Below are positions 63,333 to 64,000 of a DNA stretch of 64,000 nucleotides, one piece after another. This DNA comes from Anaerolineales bacterium. Lineage in GTDB: Bacteria > Chloroflexota > Anaerolineae > Anaerolineales > UBA11579. The first letter of the stretch is position 1. The number at the start of each line of letters is the position of its first letter. Under the pieces are notes generated by a model. It was not told the origin of the DNA. It did not search any database and worked only from the letters and a program-made list of their open reading frames with translations. The stretch is taken from positions 1,206,179 to 1,270,178 of the forward strand of contig CP075367.1 in assembly GCA_019454165.1 (NCBI GenBank), in the 5' to 3' direction. Made by a program: the position numbers and the translations under genes.

Positions 63333-64000
63333 TGCAGTGGTGGCTGGTATTGGGCGCGGCTGCGGCCGCCATAGCGGTTGGCGCTTGGGCGGCGGCCGAC
63401 GAGCGCCGCGGCCTGGCGCACGGCAGCGCAGCGGCCGCGTATGGCCTGCTGGCGCTGTGGGTAGTTGGGCAGGCTGGTGGCGAGTTGGGCTTGCTACTGG
63501 GCTTCTTGGTAGCGGGCCTGGTCGTTTTGGCCGCCGGCGAACTGGCGGCGGGTTGGGGCAGCACAGCACTGGCCGCCCGCGCCCCGGCAGCCACGCCGCT
63601 GGCGGCGGTGCTGCTGGCACTGGGGCTCGACTTCCTGCGGCCGGATGCGACCGCGTATGTGCCGGCGGCCGTGCTGGCCGTGTTGGTGCTGGCGGTGGCG
63701 GCGCAAGCCAGCCGCCGCCTGGCAACGGCCAAGGTGGGCCGGCGCAAGGTCAGCCCGTCTCAGGTGCAATGGCGAAACCTCTATATTGTGTGTATTGGCG
63801 TGCTGCTGTATGCCGGGCTGTACAAGACCGTAGCCAGCGGCTGGCCGATGTTGTACGCATATGCGGCCGCCGCCGGGGCGCTGCTGTTCGCAGTGGCGCA
63901 ACTGTGGTGGGGCTGGAGCGTGGTGCTGCGCAAGCAACTGGCCGCGCCGTGGCTGCGGCGCCTGGCGCTGCAGGCGGGCGTATTGCTGATGGTGGTTGCG
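63332..64000 (+). CDS. Multi-TM membrane protein, 3' end outside window
   Basis: At least 223 residues of a very hydrophobic Ala/Leu-rich protein with about seven helices visible (for example LVLGAAAAAIAVGAWAA, LGLLLGFLVAGLVVLAAG, AVLAVLVLAVAAQASR, YIVCIGVLLYAGLY). The GALLFAVAQLWWGW segment is weakly like YhhN/TMEM86 lysoplasmalogenases, but this is not secure. GGAGG precedes the ATG. The start overlaps the era stop by one base. Confidence 0.65.
   Translation, partial: MQWWLVLGAAAAAIAVGAWAAADERRGLAHGSAAAAYGLLALWVVGQAGGELGLLLGFLVAGLVVLAAGELAAGWGSTALAARAPAATPLAAVLLALGLDFLRPDATAYVPAAVLAVLVLAVAAQASRRLATAKVGRRKVSPSQVQWRNLYIVCIGVLLYAGLYKTVASGWPMLYAYAAAAGALLFAVAQLWWGWSVVLRKQLAAPWLRRLALQAGVLLMVVA

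Overview
The window is GC-rich, densely coded bacterial DNA that fits a Chloroflexota (Anaerolineae-like) genome. This lineage call is inference from gene content and style. Monoderm-type functions are present (LytR-CpsA-Psr protein, CdaA/CdaR, a DnaD/helicase-loader replication set, many lipoproteins and Thr/Pro-rich secreted proteins), no outer-membrane genes are seen, several genes have a -10 box directly in front of the start codon, and dispersed 'gtcattgcgag/gtcatcctgag' intergenic repeats recur. No rRNA, transposase, phage gene or CRISPR array was found.

Layout. 1-3.7 kb (minus): biotin carboxylase (cut by the window edge) and acyl-CoA carboxyltransferase, a 4-TM protein, a NodB-type deacetylase and a DinB-fold protein. 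3.9-5.7 kb: DUF3597 protein and a quinone-oxidoreductase-like dehydrogenase. 5.8-10.5 kb (plus): respiratory cluster of a small membrane protein, Rieske protein, cytochrome b with a soluble C-terminal extension, and two diheme cytochromes c. 10.5-27.2 kb: G5/3D wall protein, rsmA, GT-C-like membrane protein, inositol monophosphatase, HD hydrolase, hutI, Roadblock and V4R proteins, GT2 transferase, surE, an LCP protein coupled to a TPR-like protein, and a lipoprotein / anti-sigma / ECF sigma set. 27.3-27.9 kb: three tRNA genes around a set of hairpin repeats. 28-36.6 kb: flippase-like membrane protein, kbl, coaE with an extra acetyltransferase-like domain, cdaA-cdaR, der, and small proteins.

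36.7-43.8 kb is the most distinctive region. A HutC-type GntR regulator precedes a compact bacterial microcompartment (BMC) operon: RpiB-like protein, DeoC aldolase, BMC-P, CoA-acylating aldehyde dehydrogenase, BMC-H, EutJ-like protein, BMC-T, a small adaptor-like protein and two more BMC-P. RpiB, DeoC, the dehydrogenase and the small protein all carry short amphipathic helices that look like encapsulation peptides. The implied core reaction is deoxyribose-5-phosphate to glyceraldehyde-3-phosphate plus acetaldehyde, then acetaldehyde to acetyl-CoA inside the shell. No phosphotransacylase or alcohol dehydrogenase is encoded here. RpiB lacks the usual catalytic Cys, and DeoC has a Cys/His-rich insert.

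43.8-53.3 kb: signal peptidase, tRNA-Glu, a zinc-binding lipoprotein behind a Zur-like palindrome, a diguanylate cyclase, a histidine kinase and response regulator, PhoU, a DtxR-family regulator with a degraded primary metal site, and an AT-richer nuclease-like gene that looks acquired. 53.3-57.3 kb (minus): replication operon of a bifunctional-nuclease-family protein, DnaB, a DnaD-like protein, and a helicase loader with two tandem AAA+ domains. 57.5-64 kb: an atypical response regulator, a DDAH-family enzyme, argS, rpsT, era and a membrane protein cut by the window end, separated by repeat-rich spacers.
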